From assembly GCA_020055645.1 (NCBI GenBank), contig CM034549.1, positions 29,905,930 to 29,969,929 on the forward strand: 64,000 bases of DNA. Direction: 5' to 3'. This document shows, piece by piece, positions 35,701-48,866 of this stretch. The DNA comes from Tomocerus qinae. Lineage: Eukaryota > Arthropoda > Collembola > Entomobryomorpha > Tomoceridae. Position 1 is the first letter of the stretch; the number at the start of each line of letters is the position of its first letter. The translations under genes and the position numbers were made by a program. The notes beneath the pieces are model-generated. The model was given only the letters and a program-made list of their open reading frames with translations, did no database searches and was not told the origin of the DNA.

Positions 35701-38700
35701 TAATATGTATCTACATTCCATATGTAACTTTTATTATATCTTCTACGTCCAGAATTGAACTAAGAAAGCACTGCGGCGAGTGAGCATTGCATGTTAACAG
35801 TTGATAGTTCTTATATTAAATGTATTCTGTTTTATGTCAATGTCTGAATTTTCAACACATGCACTAGAGAACCAATTTTAAAGTGGGTGGGAGTTAGAAG
35901 TTCACTGTTGTAAGTAACAGAATGAATACGCAAGTATAACATAATAGCTGTACATGCAGTATTTGTCTTTTCTTCCTTTGACTTGGCATAACTTAAATTC
36001 GGATGACAAAAGGAGTCTTTTAGCTTGTGTGCAGTGAAATAGAATTTCCTCTTCTTTCGCTTTTAAGTTGTATGTTATGCTCCTATCTTTTATTGTCTCA
36101 AGAGCAAACCTGGCTTTGCATTCTACTCCAATGTTTCCTTAATAATGTTATATTATATCAAGAGCTAGAAGTATGGGCTAGGAAACTTTTTACGTCTTTC
36201 ATGTAAAAGGGATCGAATCCTTAGACTACCAACATAATGCATATTATGCTAGTGATTAGAACATGCGAATTGTAGTAATGATAATTTCTAAGTCAGCATT
36301 CCACACACGAAATTCGAACAAGTAATGATGAGATACAAAATTGTACAAATAGTAGTTGCCATCGACAAACAAATCGTCAGCATCAACATTTCGTGTCATT
36401 CGTTACGGTAAAAGTAGAAAAAACTCTAAATTAATATTGCAAAATCGACTTAGAGTCCCGAGAGATTTGTTTTAGGTATTTGCTATTGCTATTTGCACTA
36501 AACTGGTTAGCTAAGTAGTGGCCTTAGACGCTCAGTGATTAGTTTAGGGCGAATTGACGCATATCGGTAGTATGTTGTAAGATAAATGCAGAGACTTTTC
36601 AAAATCAAAGAGTAAGGCCAAGGCCAGTAATATATCAACCAAATCATCTTTTATTGCAGTAATTTATTTTCTTCCGTCTACAGCGAGATCAGTACTTTTA
36701 GTAAAGCTGTAAAGGAATGACCTCGTCTGGAGACGTGACTCATACACTGAATGTACATGCATTATATAGCAATTTCTTTCAAATCTTACCTAATAACGTC
36801 AAAACGTAGTCCTTTCACCAACAAGTGATATTAAGGAATCGCCATGGCGTGGCTGCGAGGCTTCTTTAGATGGACACAAAGCTGTCTCTCTCTGCCTCCT
36901 ACTCCTTTCTGAAATACTGTCCATAGAATTGAAAGTATTTTTAGCAAGCTTTTGACACTTAGTCTCTTCATACATGCATACAGTAGTCAAGTTGCAATTG
37001 CATTTACTGCCCAGACGATATTTTAACAACTTCAGTGCTTCACCTACGCACACACTTAAGGAAACGTGCATGTGACTATTATTTATCTAAAAATATACCA
37101 AGTTACAGAAGTAGTTGACATGTTGACAATTGACAGACATATTTTGGTAGAAAATTTTGGTCTATTTTATAAATAGTTATAAGTGCTATTTAACACATAT
37201 TTACACATTTTGATATTACAAATCAGTTGATTGAATCTCACTACTTATATGGAAGTTATCTATTTTTAGTTTTCTTTAACTTTATTGCATGATTTTTATT
37301 ATAAAAGAGACTTTGGGTGGCTGGATTTCGGGTGGTATTATATTGACTACTATTTACACACACGTATGTGCCAATCAAACGGACACCCACCACAGCAGCA
37401 ACCATCAATGGATTAATATTTTATGTGGCCATCAAGCGAAGTTACTACTAGTTGTATTATTGTCAATGCTCTAAATATTGGTTGTGACATCAATGAGAAG
37501 GAGTATGTCTGTCCGATTTGTGACGAAACTCACACTCCTGCAAAGTTTATACATTATGCATGTAAAAATGGTACATCTACCAATCAATAGGGAAAGAGCA
37601 ATTCATTTGTCGGTAATGTATCCATTATTTGTGTGTGAAATAGTGCTATTGTGCACTATTTACCATTATGTGACTATCAGTGAACGTTTCATTACGGCAC
37701 AAGAATACAATTTAGGTAATTTCATTAGGTTGTTGAATCCTTGTTTTACAGTATCTACTAGGTGCGTGTAGACTTATCGCTAACTGAATTGTATCGCATT
37801 TCAGGATGTTGTAAAGTAGTCTATGTGACTTTAGATGTCATTTATTATTACACAGAGAGGAGGATTAGACTATACTTCTGTCAGTCGATAGGGCTTAAAT
37901 AATTAATTACAGTCGTTTCTATGATGGGCTAAATGTCCTGTGATATTGCTACTTTCTGCTTATGTTGCCCCATAATATTACTGTCAATGTACAAATGTAT
38001 TTTACAATTAAGTAAATAGGCTTTCTAAAACCTGCCTACTAGCAGATAGGTATAGATTAACTTCAAATACCGTTAGACCATTAATGGTATTTAGACACTA
38101 TCAGTAAAATGGCTCATGAAATGTAAAAATTCAAATACTTGGTCATTATAGAACTAAATTGATGGCTAAATTCAGAAAAAGGCACGTCACGTCAACAAGG
38201 CTATTTGATGAACAAGGACATCATTGCGATAAAGGTAATATGAATACTGCCAAAATATTGTAATATATGACCACATAGAGTGCAAAGGTACAATGCAAAA
38301 TAATAACACTCATACTATTCTCAGTATTTCCATTCCACCTTGGTATCATTGAAACAATTTGGCAATGCCAATAGAAATAAGAATTTTTTAATATGCTATG
38401 TTAAGTAAAAATTTAGTAAATATGGAGTGAAAAATGTTCCCTCCCTACTCAATTTAGTGAATGAATATTTTACAAGATTCTTTAACCTTCTATCTAGTTA
38501 CTTCCTATACTCAATACAGAATGTCAAAAGTCACATTTTACTTGCATGCCTGAAAATGTCAAACTTACTGTTATTTACCCTTTTTGTCTTGAAATGAGCC
38601 TGACCTGGCTTTAACTTCCACATTGATATAATTTTGCACAGGAAAGTTGTCTCTCACAGGCATTATGACTAAGTAATGATCCTCCGATACCTAGCTCCTC

Positions 38701-40983
38701 ATTTATGGTGATGACATATGATTGTGCTGACGTAGACCTAATGAGTAATGAATATGAATGAGTAGAAACTTTAAGCAGGTATATTTTATTGCACAATTAG
38801 TACTTTTTTGTGTAGCAGCCAATTTTAAGTTTCAGACATTAAACATCATGTTAAATTAGTATTAAAGAAATGTTATATCATCCAAGAGTACCAAGCCGCG
38901 TCAAAGAACAAGTCAAGTTTGTAAACAGTGTTTTTTCTGCTCTGTGAGCCCTTAATAAAATGTAAGCCGACAAGAATCCAATAAACCCACATAGCGTTTC
39001 GATCGGAATCTGACTACAGAAAACAAAACACCTCCGTGTGATATTAGTAATATTTTTACGCACGAGGAGCTATCTAAGACTGTATCTACAGCGGACATTG
39101 TAAAACATGTACATTTTATGATGTGTTCAATATTAAAAATAAACAGATATTTTCCAATGCAAATTGTAAATAGATCACTGAATTTAATTTTGGGTAATTT
39201 TGGTAATAAAAACTTTATTTCTGCTTCTTTCCGATGGTTTGGAACTTTTTTGGAGTTGATTAAGACCGTAGACTTGTATATCAACACGCTTGTACATTTG
39301 CTATGTTATTATGGTTATAACATTTCCGTTAAGGATTACATAAGTAAAAAGAAATTGTGAGTAGGCCAAAGTAAAATGCATCCAAATCATTATCATTATC
39401 GGAAATAAAACAATTAGGTATCTAGTGTATAAAGTGTATAATTATTTTTGCCACAGATACAGCATTCTTTGTAATAAGGCAACTGCATGTGGGAATGGAG
39501 TGATTGATAGATAGATACGCTTGTTATGTAGGAATCGATTTGGCAAAAGGTGGTTATCCATTGATAGCATGTCATTGTTACACATAGAGATTGTAAGACA
39601 TGGTGAACAGACACACTTGGCAGTTTAGGAAGTTATAAATGCATTTTGTATCTTTGCGGAAATAATATATTAGTCTGGCAACACAAGAATACATGTGATA
39701 TTTACGTTGCCAGCACTTTTAATACGCTACAATACTCCCCTACACAAATATACACATTTCGCAAGAATGTATACCAATATACAGTTTCAGTGTTGAGCGT
39801 TATTAACTATCTCTCTGTATGTAATCTCTGCAATGCAACTGCTCGATGTTTTCTTATTCGTTCCGCTAGCGAATTTTTCAACCTTAGATACACTTTGTGC
39901 TTGAGTTAATATAATGTTACGATTTACTACTACAGCTATATACTACTATATATATATCCATATACCTATATAGTACTATATTATATAGAATGTAGAGCAT
40001 ATTATATCTCTTGTTAAATAATAATCGATCTTATTACTGTCATGTATACTTATTACTTATAGCAATAAATTCACAAAATGTTAATCACTAAACGCAAAAC
40101 ATTCGAACTAATTGTTGTGGTATTTTATTTCCGTTTTATAAACGGTCTGCATTATGTGCACGTAATATAGAAATATCACCGCAAAGCCCCAAGCGGCTAA
40201 ATTGCAATGATCTGATAACAATTACATCTTACTGTCTTTTAACACCAAGTTATCTGCTCACTTACTTAAAATACTATATTATATAATTTGTATGAATATG
40301 AGTATCACGCTATGTACACTCTATATAGATATCACTATCAGCACGAGTTACCATAAAAGTATGCCTACCTATATTTGTACTTTTTCTTGCTTGTTGTTAT
40401 TCTCAATTATATGCTCGTGGTCACTCACAGGGAAAACAGGTAGACATTAATAACTTTATTTTAAGGCAGGTCACACAAGACAAGCTTCATGCGTAAAGTC
40501 GCAGACAAGTGTCAGAAGCACATGAAACGTCCAACTAAATTAAATATTAATAAAAATATAAATGAAGTGTTGATACTTGTAACTATCGTCAAATCTGAAC
40601 ACTAATATTCAAATATGCATAATAAGACTATTTAGCATTTATCTGTTTGTAGAGAGTTCATTTGGCGATTCGATTCTAAATGTAAGCCTAATCAGTTCGG
40701 CTTTAGTGTGTTTTATCTATTTTGTCTTTGTATCAGAAGAACGCAGATTCATAAGCATTTAAGATAGATTTCTTTATATTAGGATGCATTCTGAATCTGC
40801 AGGGAGATAGGGCACTTCGCATTGTTCACACATTCAGTCCTGTATTACAGGAGCAATTGAGAATAGAATGTTTGTTCATTTAGCATGGTAGATGTGTTAT
40901 GCGTACATAGAGTAGGTATCATAATCTAATGATTCCTTCGTTCAAGTAAATAGTTAGACTCTTATGTTCTCCCATTTGTAAAA
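35701..40983. other. Gene-poor stretch upstream of the astacin gene
   Basis: Apart from the small candidate at 37423-37590, I see no gene. Between about 36783 and 36912 (minus) there is a G+C-richer segment with a TTTCAG acceptor-like and a TAG|GTAAGA donor-like edge, which could be a noncoding exon. Around 39940-39990 there is a short AT-rich run of TATA-type palindromes. Confidence 0.4.
37423..37590 (+). CDS. Possible Cys/His zinc-binding fragment
   Basis: This frame of 55 codons has an ATG at 37423 and a TAG at 37588. The second half reads YVCPICDETHTPAKFIHYAC, a Cys-x2-Cys, then His, then His-x2-Cys pattern typical of small zinc-binding folds, preceded by an acidic linker (GCDINEKE). There is a stop not far upstream, so it could be a short gene, an exon, or a remnant of a larger protein, perhaps of a mobile element. 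I cannot name a family. Confidence 0.3.
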   Translation: MWPSSEVTTSCIIVNALNIGCDINEKEYVCPICDETHTPAKFIHYACKNGTSTNQ

Positions 40984-41031
40984 ATGCTCCTTAGCTTTCA
41001 CCCTCAGTCTCTGTTTGCCCACCAAACTAAT

Positions 41032-44000
41032 ATGAGTGTTTTTAGTTCGTTTGTTAAACTCTGTGGCATTCTTATCGGCCTATGTGTCCACTACACATTG
41101 TCAGGTACGTAATCTTAAACTATTTTTCATTTTAGAAATCTATTACCAGAAATAATCTATTTTATTTTTTGTTAGATGGATATACATGCTCTCAGAATGG
41201 TGCCGGACCTGCCAATATGATGATGAATAGTAGGACCATGAATCCCAAGTACATGTGGTACAAAAAAGGAGGGAGTGTTATGGTACCTGTTGTTCTGGAT
41301 AGAGCCTACAGTAAGTTTTCCATTTTAACCTTGCTCCGATTTTCTAATATGAGATTATCAAAGAAGATTACATTAAAGCATTAGGGAAATAATTTTTGGC
41401 AACGAAAATTGATATTGATCTAGCAGGAGAAAGAAATGTATCTTATTATACAATCTAATGGATTTGCTGGCAAGATTTTTTGGAAGCATTTTTTAATACA
41501 GAATTTTTTTTCTATTACATTTTCAATTCACTAGATCAATAAGCAAAATTACAGTTGAGATTTGGAATGTTAATTTAATTGTTCAGCAAAGATTACGAAT
41601 ATCAAACAAATGATACAATAACAGTATATTATACCAACAGGGTCTTACATAAAAATACGATTCAGTATTGTGCATAAAACCTTCAAATCCTTAACTTGAA
41701 TAATTGTATTGCTGTCGATTCCAGTCTGATTCTTGTACCTAATTAGTATTTTTCTTTCTCTGAATGAAAACACAATTGAGAGCATAGCATTACACAGCAT
41801 GTTTGATCTGTAACAATAACTGTAATTTATTTTCATTAGGTAATAGGGAGCGCGGCACGATTCTTGGTGGCTTAATGGAAATAGAGTCGAAAACATGTGT
41901 GGAATTTTACATATTTAACGGCACGTCTAAACTGATGGGATACGATTATGTTTACATAACGAGAAGCAAGAGTAAAGGCTGCTGGAGCTACGTAGGCCGT
42001 GTTGGCGGAGGTGCCCAGGTTCGTAAATTGCGTGCTCATGCTTCATTTTAATTTTGCATGTAATGTATTATTCGGTTGAAAGATCCTGAAAGCAAGTCTT
42101 CCTTAAACTCGGCTTGGCTAGTGATACACTTTACATAGGAGATTAGTACAGCTTGCTAATTTAGTTATGCACAAAGAAACCTCAACAAAGAAAACACGGT
42201 GACCATTGTTGACTTTTATATCCTGATCAACTCAGACGCCCTTATTCGTAATGTGAACTGCAAAGAATAAACGCGTCCCGTTCCTCTCTGATTAAAATGA
42301 ACTACTCTTAATCGAGTTAAAATTCTCTTCTGTGCAATATCCTAGTATCCGTTTGCAAACAACAAATAAAACCTATACAAACATATACACTTCTAATTTG
42401 CTATCTGAAACAATTCCAAAACCTAACCACCGTAAAAATCAGTTCGTTTCATAATAAATTCCATCAATACCCCAGAATATACTTTTGTTTGTCATCAAAC
42501 AGTCCTTAATATTAAAGGTTAGATTATATATTTCTACTTTCGTTGTTCCAAACCTAAATCCGTATCTCTGTTCTGGAACTCATTCGGCAACGTTACTGTG
42601 TCTTCCTACATCTATGTAATGAGATATTCAACTCCGAACTTGAGAATTGTTGCCTATTACTGGCAAATCATCGGTTTACCTCTAGAGACAGAAATTAGAT
42701 TCTGCTACTTTCAACACGTACTTACAATTTTTCTTTACTTTTTCTGGTACCATTTTTTTCATAATCCTATATAGAAATTTGAAACAGCCGGAGAAAGGGT
42801 TCTTTATCATGTTTGAATTTCTGATGATTAAATAAAATTGTTTCCCACGTAGTCATACTCTATAAGCTTACACAATGTATATGCTACTACTCCCAAATAT
42901 ATGAAAATAATTTTTGGATATACGTACCTATAACCCAAAGATTTGTAAGTATGTATACATATAGTAGTTGAATGCATTTGATGATATTTAACGTTACGTG
43001 CATCGGTTATCGGTGATTGGCTACCAATCCATTATTATTTTCCTAGCTTGAATCGTAAATACTTTGACCTGTCTGAGTTTGGTGACATAACATAGGAAAT
43101 GCGATAAAAATGCTCTGCAAAATAACTTTAATATGTAAATAGGTATTACTAGTATTTGTTTGCTTACCCTGATAGTTTTTTTACGTAATAAATGTTTATT
43201 TTAACAGGATCTTAGTTTACCTCCTGGATGTATAAACCATCGAACATGTAAGTAACGGTATTAAATTGTCACTAGTATAAAAATGACATTAAGCGTATGA
43301 TGTATAAATGTTTGAACTCAAATATTTACTTAATTCCAGCAATTCATGAAATGATGCACGCGCTAGGATTTCCACATGAACACACTCGTTCAGACAGAGA
43401 CGAATATGTGCATATTTTATGGGGAAATATCATGCCAGGTTAGCTTTTGAGTTTTATGCTGGCATGGTTGGTAGTTCATCCTGAAAATGTTAGTTACCCC
43501 GTAACCTCATTATTTGTTCGCATAGGTCGTGAAAGAAATTTCGAACGGAAAACAGGGAGTGCCTCGACTGCATTTGGACCGTATGATTACGACAGCATCA
43601 TGCACTACGATCGAAGGGCTTTTAGTTTCAATGGACATGACACAATACGACCTTTTGTAAGTGTTTTGTGCATAAAACGACTCGCGGCTCTTAAACGTGA
43701 CATTTGAGAGCTCATTGACACGTCGCCATAAAGAGCGTTTAATGCGCCTATTCTAAATGCATGATGTTTCTTGACACTTTCAGAAAACTGGTCACAGGAT
43801 CGGTAAAATGAAAAGAATGAGCTATGGAGACGAGCACAAAATCAATGCAATGTACAAATGCGGCTCTCACCGTGGAAGGCACTCACATCACTATCCCAAG
43901 TATGCCGATTCCTTTCCGATGTTCGATGATCCGCATTCGTACTCGCTAGACCCTTCTGGTCCTGATTCTCATCCTCTGATGACGCACATGGACATGGAAG

Positions 44001-44071
44001 ATTCCATGACCGGCCCGGAATATTACGAAGGAGACCATAGCAGCAGATATGACTATACTAATTATATCTAG
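41032..44071 (+). CDS. Secreted astacin-family zinc metalloprotease (seven exons, complete)
   Basis: The coding exons are 41032-41104, 41176-41310, 41840-42018, 43208-43247, 43340-43438, 43526-43656 and 43784-44071. All introns are GT-AG and all phases fit, giving 314 residues. Residues 1-24 form a signal peptide. An in-frame ATG at 40984 would add 16 residues. The protease domain runs from about residue 46 to 246. The zinc site [12 protein letters not shown] has His145, His149, His155 and catalytic Glu146. The Met-turn SIMHY (199-203) supplies Tyr203. The four astacin cysteines are visible as KTC (89), GCWSY (117), PPGC (137) and YKC (245), which should pair 89-245 and 117-137. The prosegment is very short (about 20 residues) and I see no FxGD aspartate-switch motif. 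Activation may occur after Arg44 (NSR). The tail (247-314) is rich in His, Tyr, Asp and Met, without EGF or CUB domains. It probably acts outside the cell as an endopeptidase. Confidence 0.93.
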
Positions 44072-44429
44072 CCGTCTCCCAACATCAAAGAAATATCTAC
44101 AGAATAGAGTCTATATTGCAACCAAATGAGATTCTTTGAGAGGCTTCAATTCAACAACAACCCTTTTTACTACTCAACCTCACTTTGTGTATGTTCCTTT
44201 TTATTCCAACCAACTACGTATTTCTTAGTACAAAAGTACTTCAATCCAAATGGGCAGTCAAATAAGCACAACGGTCCTTAACTTATTAACAAGAGGGCTA
44301 GTTTCTTAAATTGTGAGGTTTTATTTTGTCTACTTCAGTCAGATTTTAAAAAAGGGAAACCTTATAGCGTACTTATCTTATTGTAGATGCTACTATTTTA
44401 GTTACCATTACGTTACAGTTAAAGATAGC

Positions 44430-44435
44430 AATAAA
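44430..44435 (+). promoter_or_regulatory. Possible polyadenylation signal of the astacin gene
   Basis: The hexamer AATAAA occurs about 360 bases after the astacin stop codon. A second one is at 44597-44602. Either could end the transcript. The assignment is by position only. Confidence 0.4.
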
Positions 44436-44605
44436 AAGATAAGTATCTGAACATTTTATACTATAGTATAACGGGTCACACCAGTACCTATATTTTTTAA
44501 CAGTTGTTTTTTATTACTTACACCATCAGTTTTATTTCACAAGCAAAGTTTAACCTAAAATATACAAACTATTATAATTAAATTAATAGAAAGTGAAATA
44601 AATGA

Positions 44606-45534
44606 AGATTTATTCTTGTATATTTGTCATCATAGACTAATACATTTTGTAATTCATTTTACCCAAGCCATATCTCATTATCATAACATGTTTTGCACAG
44701 TGTAATAATTGTTTCATTGCAATTTGCATCGTTGCATGTGCATTCTCATTGCGCAGAGATATACTTTTAAATGCTCTTTGTTACATTACTCTTGCACGAT
44801 GATACAGATAAGTGTGGAAGATGTTCAAGATTCTTGAGATACCCTGTGGAATAAGATGTAAATTGTAACCACGAACAGAATGTTATAATACTAAAGTAGA
44901 TGAAAGTTTTGATGCTCTACTTCTGATTTGCTTTTCTATTGGCAAGGTAGACTAAGTTTATTCTGACAGTGAATAATGAGTGCACTTTGACTTTTTGGAG
45001 GTCATAGCTAATTAAAATGCATTATGTTTTGCACTGCACGCTACATAATTGTGCCGTTGAATTTACAACAAATAAAATGCACATAATTTCTCAAATAGCA
45101 ATTTATATTTCCTTGTAGCTATATTCTATTATTCTGAGTTAATTAGAATGTGCAGATTTTACATAACTTGCATTATTTTAATAGTGGTAATTCTAAGTAT
45201 CTGATTCGCCCATGCATAAAATAAGTTTTATTTTGTTTCCATTTACTATTTACTAGAAAATCCCAATTGAGAATAAGTATTTTGTTTACTTTCCAATTCC
45301 AAAGGGAATATTATCCATAAGAAGCACAAGAGGTTTGTGGATTCTATCCTACATACAACATACTTGAAACGAACAAATACTCCACACCGAGATACGGAAA
45401 GGGATTTGGCAACTTGATGTTCCTTTATATGAACATAAAAATTCAATAGTTATAAGCAATATATGTATTAACAAGTATTATAAATAATAAGCCTACTTGC
45501 CCATTAGCGGAAGCATTCAACCGAGAAGAATTAG
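44606..45534. other. Intergenic stretch
   Basis: A+T-rich sequence downstream of the astacin gene. No recognisable coding or repeat feature is visible. Confidence 0.5.
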
Positions 45535-46062
45535 AGTGTGGGCGTATTTACTAGGTTGAAAGACAAGATTTATTTTTGCTACGAATTTTTGTGGCACATT
45601 GAGAATGTGGATGAAGTCGAGCTGGAGGAATTACTTAAGTGCTCAGGTACTGACCCCACTTTACTATTTGATATTATTTACTCGTGATTTGTCTAACTGC
45701 TTGCTTCAATTGTTTTATTGAATTAGCTATAGTGTGCATGTCAGGTAACAAATGTAGCTGCTAGTGTTAATGATTGTTGAGATAACCAAAATGGTGTTCG
45801 ATTGCAGTACAGTGAACATTGTAATTGTAGCAGGTAAGCAGGTACTTGGGATTTTATGCACAGTCACACAACTCATAACAAATTGTATTACTGTAGCAAA
45901 TGGAATTTGTTGTCAACAACTTCCCATCAAAATAGATAGCCGATTTGCGCACTGGCAATCAAAAATGAGCCAAAAAACAGCCGGGGACAGAGACTGGATT
46001 ATAAAGAATGTGGTTCTTTATTGAAGGCTAATGGAATTCCAAAGATTGCATCAAAGAAGTAG
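45535..46062 (+). pseudogene. Two coding-like fragments, possible decayed gene or unassembled exons
   Basis: Fragment 1 is open from 45535 to the TGA at 45685-45687. It reads a balanced protein-like stretch including KIYFCYEFLWHIENVDEVEL and ELLKCS, with a possible donor TCAG|GTACTG (intron from 45647). Fragment 2 is open from 45940 to the TAG at 46060-46062 and includes LDYKECGSLLKANGIPKIAS. Neither has a start codon. I found no splice phase that joins them, and stops close both. The charged, balanced composition differs from the chance frames around them. From memory both have a faint resemblance to the PADR1 region of PARP-1 proteins (LW-x-I followed by LEELL or LLKANG), but this is weak. 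They could be exons of a real gene whose other exons I missed, or relics. Confidence 0.25.
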
Positions 46063-46065
46063 ATT

Positions 46066-48614
46066 TCCCATGCGATGACTATGTTTTACGGTAAACTTAC
46101 TGACACTATCGTTTTACATTCTCTATGAACAGTCACTGCCAACTCTGCTTAACTATTGGTTAAAGTTACATGTACATCCTAAAGGATACTCGGAGCATCA
46201 AAGTCGTTTTGGAAATAGATCCTTTCAATTGCCTGCATTTGGTATTTGGAACTAAACCTAGTTCATATTTCTAGATAATATTAGTCATATCAGCTGGGTA
46301 GATGTTTTGCCTGATGGTACAATTTTATTGATGTTATATATTGTTGGACAATGAATAAAGATCGAAAAAGATAGACTATACGCTTCAATTACTAATGCCC
46401 GTGGCGACTTTATGAGCTCATGTAGTGCTGCTGATGGAAACGATCTATTTTCCGATAAAACCATTCTTCAATTTCAGTAGAATTCCAATACAAAGAGTAG
46501 GCAGTTGGCTGTTTGCAATTTTCAAAAGATAAAAACATTAGAGTACAAAGGAAGTTAATGAAGTGAAAAGTCTCACAACTCAATTGCAATCTCCCAAGCT
46601 GTAAGATGCGTTTACGAACAGACTTTTATGAATGAGTGCCGACAACCAAGCAACACGATTCTCTAATAGATATAGATTATAATATTCCAGATCTTCGACC
46701 TGAAATAAGCATATCCGCTGTATAACTTGTTACAATTTTCTCGGATGTGGAAAGTGCTTCACCTGCCTGATAAAATCCACTTTCCCTCTTTGATTATGTA
46801 TCTATTTTTAAGGGAATTTCCGACGCAGATACATCTTCCCACTCTCAGCATCAATCTCCTAAATGAATTTAGTTCATCAGAGAAGAAATGAACAACAAAC
46901 GACAGAAAACTAATTGACCATGCTTATACGGTTGAAGTCGGTACTTGCCAGTTCAAGCCTCTTACTCAACACACACCCACGCAGTTACGAGTAGCCTGTG
47001 TCTGACACTGCTGATTGTTTCAGAGTAGCTAGAAATAATTTTCTACTCTGGCCGGGAGGGTTTCATTAAACGTGCCCTATTAAAATACTTCGTCTAATAG
47101 TTAATTACAATTACTGTGGTATAAACTTGGCCTTTTTGATGAGAAGTTTCATTTTAAACTGCGTCATCTGAGCTTCAAAAATAGAACCAACGCCCCTTTA
47201 ATGAAGTAAAGATATTTATTTCCTTATTGAGCAAAATGTATTACCCGGTGGGATGTAATACATCCTTGTAATATTCCGTAGTGATGAAATCCTATCTTAA
47301 TCTGTTGAATATCCTTTTACTGTAACCAATCTACATGTAATAACAAATGTGAAGGAGAAAATCAATTTGCGAACGATGAGGATATGAAACTGTGGTATTG
47401 TCCATTTGTGGGTCAATTATTGTGCGTAAATAATAATTAATTATTTTATAATTCGTAAAACTCTATCAATGTCATGAGAAACACACGAATCTCGGTCCTA
47501 AAAGTAACCCAACTTGTGGAATGTGAAATCGCAGATGAAATCCAACGCAATGACCATTAATCGTGTATTATGTGACTTATTAATGCTCTGTTATTGATGA
47601 CATTCATTGTTATTATGATGTAAGAGTAATAGTGTCGAAATTAGGTGATTTCCGTCGTTGTGAATAAGCCATAGTAAACGAAGTCGAATTCTTATGTAAA
47701 TATGTAGGTCTTTGCTTCCTTCCACGTGCCCCGATCCTACATAAACACTTTGTAATACTTAAGTATAGAATATTTACGTGCGGGTGTTGACTGTAGAGTC
47801 AGTTCCGTATGATGTCATAGTTGTAAGTGGAATGGCACTTTCTGGTAATGAAATCATCATATCATACGCAATATTACTGCTTCTGCCGATTAGATGAAAA
47901 TACTAGGTTACAAAATAACAACATCCGAAATGGGAGATATACCTGGCTTATCCAGTAGTAGTAGGAGGACGTATATAGGACCTTAGCCTTAGCCTAGATT
48001 CTAGATTTCTTGTGTCGCGAACATCGGAAATACGCATTTAATTCAATGAACTAGTCGGCCAACTCAGGTCATGCCTTACGCATTCCCCTCCTGCCTTCTC
48101 ATATTTATTACCTAAAGTCATGTCACTACAAATCGTAAACATAACATGACACACCGCAGTGAACAAAGATTACAGTGATAAAACTATGATAATAGAACCT
48201 ACAATATTGCTACACTTATTCAATGAAAGAGCAGAATTATTACACAGGAACATTCTCCTGTGAACCAAATTGTTCATTTACTTTACAAGGCTAAAGGAAA
48301 GTAAATTTTGTCTTCAACTTTGTAATAATGTCATAAAATTGTTGCATGAGAACTCTTTAATTCACTTTAATGCCCGCGTTGTAAGTATACTAAACGTGTA
48401 TACTTAATCTTTTCATTATACAACAAACTAAAACACTAAACATTAGATTTGGCATTGTGTATAGAATTAGAGCAGGAAATTACGGATCTATGTAACTTTA
48501 AAATACCTTTTTGGCATGCCTATCAATACTAATTTTAACATTTTATAGCCACGTTTACATGATCAAAGAGCTCAATCTGTATATTATAATCGTAGACTTG
48601 ACAGAGCAATTTTA
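46066..48614. other. Gene-poor stretch
   Basis: Directly after fragment 2 a further open stretch runs without ATG to about 46256 in another frame. The rest shows no family signal, no repeat and no RNA gene that I can recognise. Confidence 0.4.
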
Positions 48615-48866
48615 CCTACCTATGTACCTATATGTCTCTATGTATGCCTTGTAGGGAGATACATAATATGCACTATTTCCAGCAATCTCGACTTAGCTAT
48701 ATAGGTAGCATTAGCATTTAAAAAAAATTAAAATTATTTAAAGACCGAAATATAACGAATCCGATGTCATAAAAACGAATTAGGCTTAAAGTTCGTCTAA
48801 ATTGGTCTAAGTTTGTCTAAATTGATCCAAGTTCGTGTAAATTGGTCTAAATTGATTTAAATTAGA
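48615..48866 (+). repeat. Dispersed repeat, copy 1 (with 20-bp tandem array)
   Basis: This is homologous to 55252-55580 in the same orientation. Shared blocks include TTCCAGCAATCTCGACT, GACCGAAAT-TAACGAATCCGA and AAAAACGAATTAGGCTTA. It ends in about 3.5 units of a 20-base tandem repeat (GTTCGTCTAAATTGGTCTAA) starting at 48791, degenerating after 48862. No open frame is present, so it is non-autonomous. Confidence 0.85.

Noticed and set aside
36783-36912. Minus-strand segment bounded by TTTCAG and TAG|GTAAGA
   Set aside because: The only long frame stops before the donor, so it cannot be a coding exon as drawn. A noncoding exon remains possible but is unsupported.
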